Position numbers and translations under genes: made by a program
In this document: one piece after another, positions 54,455-64,000 of the stretch
Layout of the letters: each line of letters begins with the position of its first letter
Numbering within the stretch: position 1 is the stretch's first letter
The notes under the pieces: model-generated
Databases searched by the model: none
What the model was told of the DNA's origin: nothing
The model's input: only the letters and a program-made list of their open reading frames with translations
NCBI GenBank assembly: GCA_021432635.1
Contig: MU270033.1
Location: forward strand, 855,272 to 919,271
Direction: 5' to 3'
Origin: Thozetella sp. PMI_491
Lineage: Eukaryota; Ascomycota; Sordariomycetes; Chaetosphaeriales; Chaetosphaeriaceae
DNA: 64,000 nt

Positions 54455-57040
54455 CTAGGCCTCGGAGTCATCGTCCAGCGATAGCTGCTTCAACTGCTCA
54501 GCTAGACTCCCCCCCGCTGCTAACTCTGGGTTGGTCATTCCTAGCTCTAGATCTATAATCCACCCCGCAGCTATCGTCCTGCGACTGTTGATTTTGTCGT
54601 ACTGCGCCTCTATCTCCTCTATATCCCGCGCTATGCGACGTGCTTTCACGTTGCTGATTGCGTTGTCGCGTAGTGCAACGGCCAGCACGCCCTTGGTAGC
54701 TGAGCAGAACGCCGGGTACGACGCAGAAAGATCTTCTAGTGCGGCAATGCAGAGGTCAAAATAGAAGTGCCACTCGGGGCTACCACCCACACGCTTCATG
54801 GGCGGCGCGGTACGTGCGTCGTTGACTACGGCGTTGGCTGTGTACATGGCGCTAGTGTGCCAAAATACTGAGAGCGTGCTAGGCTTGTACTTTAAGCGGT
54901 AGATGAGGAGCAGCCGCTTGAGCTGATTCACTGAGGCCGTATAGATGGCCTGTGGGGTGGCATCGGGGGACGCCATGAGGCTCAGGGTCTCGCTGCCGCT
55001 GGGGGTCGCGAGGAACATGCGAAAGATGTCGGTTACTAAAGCGTGGAAGTGGATACTAGGCCAAACGTGTCAGCATGCGCTTAACCAAGGCCCAAGATGC
55101 GGGCCAAGAAGTCGCCCCGGACTTACTGCATGATCATGATGCCTTGGCTACTCTGTTCGCTTCTCGCCATGCTGAGCGGCAGATCTTCGGCCCATTTTAA
55201 GAGCCGCTGGTACAAGCTCGCGGCAACCGCGACGGTGATCCTCTCAGGCGGCAGCCCCCTTGGATCGCCAAAGTACTTCCACATGATATCGTTCATGATT
55301 ATCCGTAGCTCGCATGTGCGGTCAAAGACCTCAGCGTGTTGGGCGATTTTATCGACGCTGCCATCCTTGGCGCCACCGTCTAAACGCTCTACTTCTCCCG
55401 GCATTGGCAGCAGTGGCGGCACTTCGATATCGACTACGTGGTAGTGCATGTTATGGAGTCTGTGGTATTAAGAATATTAACGTACTTGCCGCAAGGCCCG
55501 ACGATCTGCTCGCCAAGGTGGGGGAAAGGGGGGGGGGACAGACACTACCCAGTTGAAGGTGCCCCACGCCGTGTAGGAAGCCGCTCGTCTCCACTCTAGA
55601 TGACCGTTCAGCCAGCTGTGAGCAGATTCACATCGGTACCGCACGCCAAAGAGCCCCATTTGCTTGCCTATCTTGACCGCTTCCTTGGTGCACTTGTCGG
55701 CAAGGTCAAGCTGGCCATTGGTGATGGATGCCATGATGAGCACCTGCAGAGCAGCTACCGTAGTAAGCGTGTTTCGCTGCTTCATCTGGGAGTTCAGCTT
55801 CAATGCCTCATTGTAGAAGGCGAAGGCTAGGTCTGGCATGGCCTGGCTGAGAGGCGTATATATTTGCTGGGTGAGGGTTAGTCCAAGCGCCTAGTCGAGT
55901 CGGTGTGGGGACCAGGACTTTGGCCAACGTACACAACTCCAGGCCAAAATGGCGTTGACCAGCATTGAGGAACAAAACCAATGGCGGCCGCAAGCGAGAT
56001 CCTCGACAAAGAGATCAACTTCCACGGATGGCATAACCTCGTACTCGGTGTCAAAGTAGATGGAAATAAGGCGGATGGCAAGCTCGTTTGGTATCTGGAC
56101 AGTAGTCCATGCGGCAATGTCGACATCCCGCAGACGTTCTCTGAACAAAGGTCGCGAGAGAAAAGACGGCGGCATCACAACTGCAGAACAACCATCCAAG
56201 TCCGGGGACAGGGATAGGTTGAACTCGGGGCCAGCCAAAGCCCTTTGGGTCCCTCCCGTAGGCGAGTCCCGGCCGTACGAGCTGCTCAGGTGGTCAATAT
56301 CGAGGTCGAACCTAGACTAGCATCCCGAAACTGGCTTAGATAGCTCTTGCAACCTAGGGGGTGGGGCTTTGTCCGTAGCATGGCGAGGGTAGATCTTACC
56401 GGTGGAGGGGCGTCCTCTTAGCTCTGAGAATGCTGTGGAGGGGGAGGTCATCTGCGAGCAGAGGCACGAGTACCGGGTACGCGATCGGGTGCCGGGTGGT
56501 GAGCTCAAACTCGGCCTGGGTCTCGGTGGCCGGGAGCAGGGCCCGCAGGGTCTCACGCTCGGAGATTTGGCGTGGCCGGCTGAGCGCTGCGTCGTATCCG
56601 CGTGCGCACAATGCCTGGAACAGCTCTGCAGCTTGGTCGCTTGATAGGGCGTCTAAGACACGCGTGATCCCCCCGGACTCCATGTCCCGGGAGCTGATGG
56701 TGATCTTGCGCCGCACGCTGTAGTTGCATGCCAAGTTGCGGCGGACGCACATCGAGCACTTGGGACGCTGGCGGTCGCACTGCGGGAGTGGTTAGTCTTG
56801 CGGGCCGACCGGTTATGTCCGGACGGCTGGGTACCCGGTTGGACTTGCCTTGGCTTTGCGTGACTGGCACAGGTCGCATGGAATGGACCGCTTGACGCGC
56901 TGGGAAGAAGCTGAAGAGGACGGAGAAGAGGACGATGAGGATGACGGGTATGGAGACTGCGAATCCGAGCTTCCGCTATACGTCGGGGGTGTGCGCCAAG
57001 CATAGTCTGGTGCGCGTAGCACGGATTGAAGCGACGACAT
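54455..57040 (-). CDS. Zn2Cys6 transcription factor
   Basis: Six exons (complement 56849-57040, 56400-56779, 55933-56311, 55544-55866, 55127-55459, 54455-55055) give about 735 aa. A Ser/Pro-rich start is followed by the zinc cluster with Cys55, Cys58, Cys65, Cys72, Cys75 and Cys82 (PCDLCQSRKAK then CDRQRPKCSMC and NLAC). The cluster is split by a GC-AG intron (GCAAGT donor, CTAAC branch, CGCAG acceptor). The later part matches the fungal transcription factor domain (AAWTTVQIPNELA, DTEYEVMPSV, AWSCQIYTPLS, AWGTFNW). The donor at 55543 (GTCTGT) is the weakest junction; it was chosen because it keeps phase and gives a continuous domain. Targets are unknown; it is not clearly linked to any neighbour. 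Confidence 0.83.
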
Positions 57041-58400
57041 TTTTTCTTTCAATGGGGTCTGCCTGCACGGTTACCGGCGGTCGGTGTCAACGGTGAACAT
57101 GCCGTTGGCCGTCCGCCAACGAGCAGATATTTGATCACCGCTTCAAAGGGGGGTGGGGGGAGTGGACAAGCTTGGACTGGAACTCGATGACTAACAAAGC
57201 CCTGGTTGCTTTTTCCTTCCTCTTGTGCACTTAAGCGAGGGCAAGCTGAAGATGTCTGGAGCGTAGAGGCGGAATCATCCAATACAATGGCTTTGGCTAA
57301 GACATTGGGAACGCCTTGGACGAGCGAGCATGTGTCGAGCCCCGCTTTTTCGTGGAAACTTGCTGCTTCGCCCAAGTGGCTTTGAAATCTTTGCTCAGCC
57401 TTGTAACACCATGGCGCGTGGAAACCATTGCTTTTCGATTTACCGACAGGAAAAGGCTGCGATAGAGCGTTCTCGATCGCGCGGGAGAGAATCTTGGCTG
57501 GGCGGCAGCGATTCTGGGCCTACCCATTTGCGCGCATTCCGTGTTACGAGGTCGGCCTCTAAGCTCCTAGCAAGAGAGGTGGGCACACTCGAGCGGCAGC
57601 TTCTTTCACCGAAAAGTTCTTTGAGGTAGTTATGCGGTCTTCACCGGATCCGCCAGCCTGCTGTTGTGCCTCGCACCCTTGGGTGTTTTACTGATTGGCC
57701 AATCGAGTCTTCCTCGATCGGGTCGATTGCTCGTGATACTGCTTACTGAGGACATGTTTCATAGCCCTCGTGGCAAGGTCGGGCACGACATGACTCTAAT
57801 GCTGAGAACCTCGAGCTTTGGGCCTTGTCCCTCTCGAGGTATTTCCTCGGTCGCGCCTCTCAATTTTGCGATTGGTTAAGGTACGGCACGAATGTGGGCA
57901 CCCCAGGCTTCCAAGACCCCACGGAGATGCCTAGTGATGTAAGTGGATGCCTGCCCTGTCTCATTGCCGCCTGCCATGTGCGATCTGCACGGAATTCGCC
58001 AAGCCCGGCTCACAGGACTAGGCCAGTTTCGAAAGGGGAAAAAAAAACTATACACGTATACAAAAATGAGGTTCTCCAACCATTGTACATGCGATAGATT
58101 GATATAGGGCGGTTTTTACCTTGAAGCACGGTTGCAGTATTGCAAGTCATCGAGGACTGCGACCGTCTTCGCGGTTTGCGGGGGAGAGCAAAAAAGCCAT
58201 CCCCACCCTGCGGCAGATTCGGAGTGTGCGCCTTTAGGCGCCTTCTTGGCCTTGGTGCCTGGCGTCATCTCATAGTCGATACCCTGTTGCCTGGTCTCGC
58301 CTTGGGGGATAAGTAAACTCAATGGCGGACGTTGCTCTTGTTGATTCGGAGTGCAGGCCTCAACCGATTTCCCTAGATTGAATTGAATATCTTGAGCGAT
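57041..58400. other. Divergent intergenic region, nothing recognised
   Basis: This 1.36-kb stretch lies between the divergent regulator and the CAP-like gene. It should contain both promoters. Frames at 57330-57629 plus and 58116-58406 minus lack domains. Confidence 0.35.
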
Positions 58401-59244
58401 ATGCATAGCCTAGAAACTTTGCTGAAGCGGTGCGTACTGTGTATTTCTGGAAGCAATCCCGATCCGATCCAGACTAGAGCTAACGGCACTTGACAGGCTG
58501 GAAGCCGTCACGTCGCGACTAGAAGACATTGCCGAGAACGCCGAGGCTACCGGCAAATTCTCTACATTGGATCTTCTCAATCCTGTCAGTCATTCCGCCG
58601 GTAGCTTGACGACCTCTCGTGGGCTTGGTCCGGCGTCCCAAGTTGGTTCCGACAACAAGGATTTCGGCCCGCTGCCAACAAGCGTTGAAAAGTTCGACGA
58701 ATTTCTCGAGAAAACCGTCGGTCGATATATAATGCTCAGCAACGAGCTTGGAGGCTCCGTGGCCAAGCAGGCAGCATGCGTCCTCGCCAGCTTTCAAGAG
58801 CAGCGCAAGATATTCCTTATCGCATCAAGAACACCCAAGCCCGATGCTGCAGGCCGCAAGAAGATATTTCAGCCAATGAATAATGCCGCAGCCCAGGTGG
58901 TACAAATCCAAGAGGCTGGCCGCACGGATGAGTTCTACAATCATCTTAGCAGTGTCGCGGATGGGATCTCTCTCTTGGGCTGGATACATCTAGAGACGCG
59001 TCCCTATAGGCACGTCGATGGGCTATTGGGCAGTGCCCAGTATTTTGGCAACAAAGTGCTTAGCGAGTTTAAGGAGAGGTCAGCACGCTACTTCCCATCC
59101 CAGACGCTCTGCTCATCCGTTTACTAAACCCGATACAGCGATGTGCGGCATGTGGAATGGGTTCGATCGTTCTATCAGATATTTCCTGACCTCTCTGATT
59201 TAATCAGAGAATATTTCCCTTTGGGCGTCGAATGGAGCACATAA
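58401..59244 (+). CDS. Truncated adenylyl cyclase-associated protein (CAP/Srv2 N-terminal domain only)
   Basis: Exons 58401-58429, 58497-59078 and 59139-59244 encode 238 aa. The start MHSLETLLKRLEAVTSRLEDIA is the coiled-coil opening of CAP proteins, followed by the helical folded domain (FDEFLEKTVGRYIMLS, GSVAKQAACVL, FYNHLSSVADGISLLGWI, QYFGNKVLSEFKE, HVEWVRSFYQIFPDLSDLI). The frame ends in TAA straight after YFPLGVEWST, the natural end of that domain. Full-length fungal CAP is about 500 residues or more, with proline-rich, WH2 and C-terminal actin-binding CARP parts, all absent here. Splice sites and frame are intact, so it may be an expressed short paralog binding cofilin-actin or adenylyl cyclase, or a truncated duplicate. 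An extra full copy elsewhere in the genome is expected. Confidence 0.8.
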
Positions 59245-59533
59245 ACAAGCGGTTGACATTGACGAAGTACTCGAGTGCGTCTGGCTGGTCGATTACACTC
59301 CAAGAGCACGTCAAAGGTCAGACACGCTCGCAACCAGGGCAGGAGGATCACTAAAGAGAGATGAAAACGTTTTTATCAACTTGAGGACGAGAGTGGGTGG
59401 ATTACTTATCATGCACACTTGGCGAAATGTAACAGAATTATATGTTGCGAAGGAACAAACTAAAGCTAACAATATATGGGATGTCACGGGTCAACATGCT
59501 TTAGTAGCCTCCCGACTGCAGTCCTTATTTCCA

Positions 59534-61292
59534 TCAGCGCCCAACAATTTTCAGCTCAAGCATCCTCAAAGGTGGATAGGCAAGTAGAGACAATGCCATT
59601 GCAACAGGTAATCCAATCTAAATCGGGCGAGGTTAGCGTCAGCTTTTCACAGGGTCGTTGAAGATTTGCAATACGCACATCTGCTCCACTAGCCAGTTTG
59701 GCAATCGGCCCTACATAGTACGTCTGGGACATACAGACGATGGCGCCTGCCCAGCCAATCAAGAATGTCGTAAGTGCAGCATAACCTGTTGGCAGGTACG
59801 TCTTGTCAGCCCAGGAATCCCACTCGTACCCTTTGTGCCTCCGAAATATGACCTCCTCCTCGACGGTCATGGCGATCCAGATGATGACCCAGTAGCCGAT
59901 CAGAGCAAGGAAGTTGAGGAAGATCAGAAGCAATTGAGCCCGTCCGGCGATGGCGCAGACCGTGAAGATGATGACCACAACTGTCGACCAGATGGGCCTG
60001 GGAACCTTTGCGAACCACGGGCCAAACATCTGGAAGTTCAGTGCCGCGGCATACGCTCCCGGTATGATGTTGGCCGACACGCACAGAGCCAGTACCACTG
60101 CGCAGAATTTGCCGAACCCTCCAAGCGGTGCAAAGGCCTCGACGATCAGAGCACCGGTAGACTGGTCGAATGCGTCAGCCCATGCAGGCACTGTGGCGAG
60201 CCCGGAAGCGAGACCGATGCCTAGGAACTCGATCAACAGCTTTCCAGCCGTGATTCCCGACGTAGTCACGGCGGCCGTTAGCAGACGCGAGGTCGACGAT
60301 GGATAGTATGAGTAGAAGTCAGCGGCCGCCGGCGCCCAGCCCAGCGGACCGGATGCAGCCAGGAAGAAGTATGATACGCGGTTGGCGATAAGCGCAGATC
60401 CCGTTCCCTTAGAAGGAGAGTCTGTGTTGAAGTTGGGTCCCGCGGAGCCGATGAGAATGAACAGTAGGAGAACGGTCGGGATCCAGATGTACCTGAAAAT
60501 GGCTGGTCAGCACCTGCTTGTTTGCAATTGATGAGCCACTATCCGTTCTTTTCTTCGTACCTCTCGAACGTGTGGAACCACCTGATCCCGAACCCAGCCA
60601 CAAGCCAAGTGATGAGTGCAGAAACGATAATGCCGACAATCACAGTCATGCCGTGCCCGTTGACGGCCGACAGGATGAGGCCTGCCACCAGGCAGTCCAC
60701 TAGGCCGTAGCCCAGCTCGATTACTATATTTAGCACGACACAAAGCATGGACGGCCAGTAGCCCATGGTGTACCTAGCGACGACGAGTGTGCGAAGGCCG
60801 GACATGGGCCCGAATGCAGATATGTACCCAGTACAGGCGGATCCGAAAATGGTACCGAAGAGGCAGCATCTATAGAAGAATCATGATTTAGCTCCGATGC
60901 AAGCACATGAAGAAAGAGTCCCGAGGTTCGACGTTACCCACTTACACAATGGCGTCTTTGAATCCCAGGCCGTAAGCAGCCGGCCCGAGAATGCCAACGG
61001 TCATGTTGTTGGCCGTGCAGTTGACTGCAAACCAGATGATAAACATTTGAAGATAGCTTCCTGTCGTCGGTTTCGGATGGCGGAGATCCTCCGTCACTCG
61101 CTCAATTCCTCTAGCTTCGAGGCCCGGGATGTTGTCCAGCCTAGTAAACCATCGCTGCAGGAGGCCTTCGGGTGCCAGGGATGCTCTGCTGACAGAAGGA
61201 CTGCTTCGAGTATCCGAGCTCGGTTGTTTCTTCTCCTCGGCCGAGGCGGCTATAGCCGCAGCTGCGTATTGGGAATCTGTAGCAGGCGGCAT
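59534..61292 (-). CDS. NCS1 purine/cytosine permease (Fcy2-like)
   Basis: Exons complement 60946-61292, 60561-60869, 59679-60492 and 59534-59617 encode 517 aa. The last 84-nt exon adds IGLPVAMALSLLAYPPLRML before the stop, as in Fcy2-type permeases; without it the frame runs into unrelated sequence. Typical features are GLEARGIERVTEDLRHPKP before the first helix, NCTANNMTVGILGP, FGSACTGYISAFGPMSG, AADFYSYYPSSTS and the VPAWADAFDQSTGAL region. The family carries cytosine, adenine, guanine or hypoxanthine with protons across the plasma membrane. It is divergent from a thymine-hydroxylase-like gene, suggesting nucleobase use as nitrogen source. Confidence 0.92.
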
Positions 61293-62662
61293 CCTGTCGG
61301 AGGTGACGGGAGCAGCAAAAGAAGTCCGGACGTGTTATTGCAGTGGTTGGCAATGCCGAGCGGATATTACGGCATCTAGTCGTAATAAGTCTTGGTACAA
61401 GCACTCCGCAGACTCTTTAAAAGAGCTGCTGTATCTATATACCAAGGTGTACGCTGGATTGCTACTGCCAGGGGTTACTCAGACAAAGGGGCCAAGAGAT
61501 AACATCCAGCAGCTTTCGGAAACAATAGTGGCTTCATCATAATCGGCACAACCAAATACAATCGATATTCCCAATCGTTCATGTGGGGTTGGGCGGAGAT
61601 GCGCGCTATGGCACCGTCTAACAGTTTACATAGAGCTCTGTATGATTGGCTGCAGACTACCGAGTGCCTTTGTTTCGAGATAAGACCCCAGCACTGCCCA
61701 CTTTGTGTCCGACCGAAAACCAGCTCGGCACTGGCCATGGATAGAACCTTTGTGGTTAGCGTAGTACATGGTAGCTTAACCAGATGCTTCTCCTCAGGCC
61801 CTTGAGCCGTTCTCCAGGTCGAAGAGCACGATCGCCATTCTTCCGTGCTATTTAAAAACTCTTTACGTAGTGCCTCGACCACTACAGGAACTATTCTGAC
61901 CATCACCCGGATAGCTTGGGAAGAAAGACAAACTGAGGTGTGCCTGGCTGGCTGCTTTTTGGACATCGGAGTCGCCAGGGATGTTTCTTGTGCGACTTAG
62001 GTGCGAGCCCAACGTATCTAATCAAAAAATTGAAGTGCCTAAAGGAACTAGAAATTATTCTTAGACCGCGGGACTAAAGATCTTAGGACAATACATGTGG
62101 CCTTCGGCCATGGATGAGAGGTTCGTCACGAAGCAGCGACCGCGATCCCATCGGGCAGAACTCGGCATCGGTTAAGGATCCCGAAATGCGATTTAGGTAT
62201 ATGATCGAATGAATCTGTTTCGGATCATCCTGCAACTACGTACCATTAGTGAATATCTAGTCTGGTCTTGTAGACATGGGGACAGCGGAAATCTCCGCTA
62301 ACCAGTGGCAACCCATGGCAGTTCGCTCCCCCGCATTGCAACCCCGGCTTCTGCGCATCAGAAGCGCTGTATTTGGCCCACTTGAGAAGTGTGGGGGCCA
62401 AGGTTATCTGTTGCTTCTACGAAGAACCAAACAGAAGATAGGCAGGTAGAGAGCGGGAAACTCCTCAGGCCCTAGGCATTTTAGGAGCCTGTGATAGCTA
62501 GCTTGTGGTGTTTTAAACATGAGGAATAAAAGCATGGCAATCTATGCAATGCCTGACTCGCGGGGAGGTTTTGACATCGCATAGTACTATCAGTCCGAAA
62601 TATTGACTTGGAATTGTTTACCTAGTATTCATCTAGCTCCAAGTATAACTACGGCTGGAACC
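61293..62662. promoter_or_regulatory. Divergent intergenic region, permease / dioxygenase
   Basis: This 1.37-kb stretch separates two divergent genes. A 163-codon minus frame at 61475-61966 (MSKKQPARHTSV) has no recognisable domain and was not called. No repeats were recognised. Confidence 0.35.
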
Positions 62663-63930
62663 ATGGACGCAGTGAGTTACCTCTGTTATGTAAACTGCAC
62701 CACAAACTGACCGCGATTTGCTGTGCTAGAAGAAAGAGTTCGTCGTTCCCCTCATCGACTTCTCGAAGTATCTGCATGGGACGCCGGCCGAAAGAGCTGC
62801 GTGCGTGCAGCAGATCATGAACGGCTTTACCACCTCTGGTTTTTTGTTGCTCCAGAACAGCGGCATAGATCCCACTCAGCTCGCTTCCGTGTACTCTTGG
62901 AGCGAGAACTTTTTTGCATTGCCCATGTCCGAGAAAGAGAAGAGGCTGAATACCGACTTTGCAGCCAACCGTGGCTACTCCCGTCTAAGCAGCGAGAAGG
63001 CTACAAATGTCTCCGCTTCGGCTGACATTGCTGCTTTACGTGCGCAGGCGCCTGACCTCAAAGAAAGTCTCGAGATGGGTAGCGAGCCGGGCCAGGGATA
63101 TCCGGACAAGCCGTTTGAGAACCCGTGGCCTGAGAAGCTTCCAGGCTTCAGGCCCGCCATGGTCGACTTTTTCAAGCGATGCGACGAGCTTCATCATGAC
63201 GTGATGGGCGCTATCGCTGAAGGTCTGGGCCTGCCTGCGGACTACTTCAAGCCTTACGCCTCGAAAGGCGATCATGTGCTGCGGCTGCTTCATTATCCGG
63301 CTATTGATCCAGAGTTATCGAAGCTGGACTCAACGGTACGGATAGGCTCGCACACAGATTACGGGTGTAAGTTGCACTGCAGTTCCCGAGCTACCTTTGG
63401 AGAATGTTGAAGCTGACGAACGGAAAGCTGTGACGCTGCTCTTCACGGACGATAGCGGCGGCCTGCAGATTCAGTATCCAGATGGAGAGTTTTACGAAAT
63501 CGACCCGGTCCCTGATGCTGTCGTCATCAATGCAGGTAAGAAGGGCATCAGCTTTCGTAGGCTGGCACTTTTGAAGTACACAGTAGTCTCACAATGGACA
63601 GGCGACCTTCTCCAAATCTGGTCCAATGACACCATCAAGTCCACGCACCACCGCGTCATGCCGCCGTCCAACCCCAAAATGACTTCCGATGGGAAGGTGA
63701 AGCCTCGGTACTCGATTGCTGTAAGTGGATGCTGCCGGCACCCACCCTTTTCGATTCAGCGAGGCGGCCGCGAGCTAATGTGGTGATATGTACAGTACTT
63801 CGCACACCCGGACCACGACCTACTGCTCGACACGATCGCAACATGCTACGATCAGCTATCGAGGCCGAAGAAATACGAGCCCTTGACACCTGGCGACTGG
63901 ATGATCAAGAGACTGACCGCTACGTACTGA
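62663..63930 (+). CDS. 2OG-Fe(II) dioxygenase similar to thymine-7-hydroxylase
   Basis: Exons 62663-62671, 62730-63366, 63428-63535, 63602-63720 and 63796-63930 give 335 aa; the first exon codes only MDA. The sequence follows Neurospora thymine 7-hydroxylase (remembered) closely in order: VPLIDFSKYL, ANRGYS, LKESLEMG, LLHYPAI, HTDYGSVTLLF, GGLQIQYPDG, VVINAGDLLQIWSNDTIKST, RYSIAYFAHPDH and a final TATY. Fe ligands are His211, Asp213 and His268 (HHRV), and Arg287 in RYS is the 2OG contact. The enzyme would hydroxylate the methyl group of thymine stepwise or a related small molecule. Pairing with an NCS1 permease supports a nucleobase role, but related dioxygenases act on other substrates, so the specific activity is inferred. 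Confidence 0.85.
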
Positions 63931-64000
63931 GCCATCCCTATGTGCGGCAGGCACGAACTCGATTCCTTTTTCACGGCCTTTCTGGGACGATGATCGCTGC

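Noticed and set aside
61475-61966. 163-codon minus-strand frame between the permease and dioxygenase
   Set aside because: No recognisable domain or splice partners, and it lies in a region needed for two promoters.
1-64000. CRISPR arrays, rRNA, tRNA genes and LTR or other virus-like elements
   Set aside because: No regularly spaced repeats, rRNA-like blocks, convincing tRNA cloverleaf, or capsid/reverse-transcriptase-like coding sequence was recognised by eye; a dedicated scan could still find a tRNA.

Overview
The window looks like nuclear DNA of a filamentous ascomycete (Pezizomycotina). Most genes carry short introns of about 50-100 nt with GT..AG ends and CTAAC/CTGAC-like branch points. 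The gene content is also typical of that group: Zn2Cys6 regulators, a secreted laccase, a microsomal P450, a NACHT-ankyrin protein and a Dal5-type permease. Exon-intron models were built by eye from splice signals, reading-frame phase and remembered family sequences; no search or RNA evidence was available.

Left part (61-17786): an apparent catabolic cluster for cyclic ureides. It holds a hydantoinase/dihydropyrimidinase (minus), a D-amino-acid oxidase with a peroxisomal SRL tail but one in-frame TGA (plus), an ATZ/TRZ-type amidohydrolase (minus), an N-carbamoyl-D-amino-acid hydrolase (plus), a Zn2Cys6 regulator (minus), two divergent paralogous 2OG-Fe(II) oxygenases, a Dal5/allantoate-type MFS permease and a flavin-reductase-like protein. 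Hydantoinase, D-carbamoylase and D-amino-acid oxidase form a logical route: 5-substituted hydantoin to N-carbamoyl-D-amino acid to D-amino acid to 2-oxo acid plus ammonia. Two pairs of promoters in this block share near-identical elements.

Middle (18.5-29.6 kb): a short broken-looking ORF, a secreted laccase, about 4.7 kb with no gene I can support, a 2EXR/F-box-like protein, and a membrane-anchored protein resembling six-hairpin glycosidases.

29.6-43.3 kb: a divergent pair of very large genes. One is an intronless NACHT-ankyrin (NLR-like) protein of 2248 aa. The other is a sacsin/NO VEIN-type protein of about 1563 aa, with an Hsp90-like ATPase at the N-terminus and a restriction-nuclease-like DUF3883 at the C-terminus. 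This is a plausible nonself-recognition island.

43.6-57 kb: a broken gene fragment, a saccharopine-dehydrogenase-like oxidoreductase, a P450, a phosphate:H+ symporter whose upstream region has eight GCCAAG (PacC-type) sites and a CACGTG (PHO-type) site, and a second Zn2Cys6 regulator with a GC-AG intron inside its zinc-cluster codons.

58.4-63.9 kb: a stand-alone N-terminal domain of adenylyl cyclase-associated protein, an NCS1 purine/cytosine permease and a thymine-7-hydroxylase-like dioxygenase. The last two suggest nucleobase scavenging, echoing the ureide theme at the left end.
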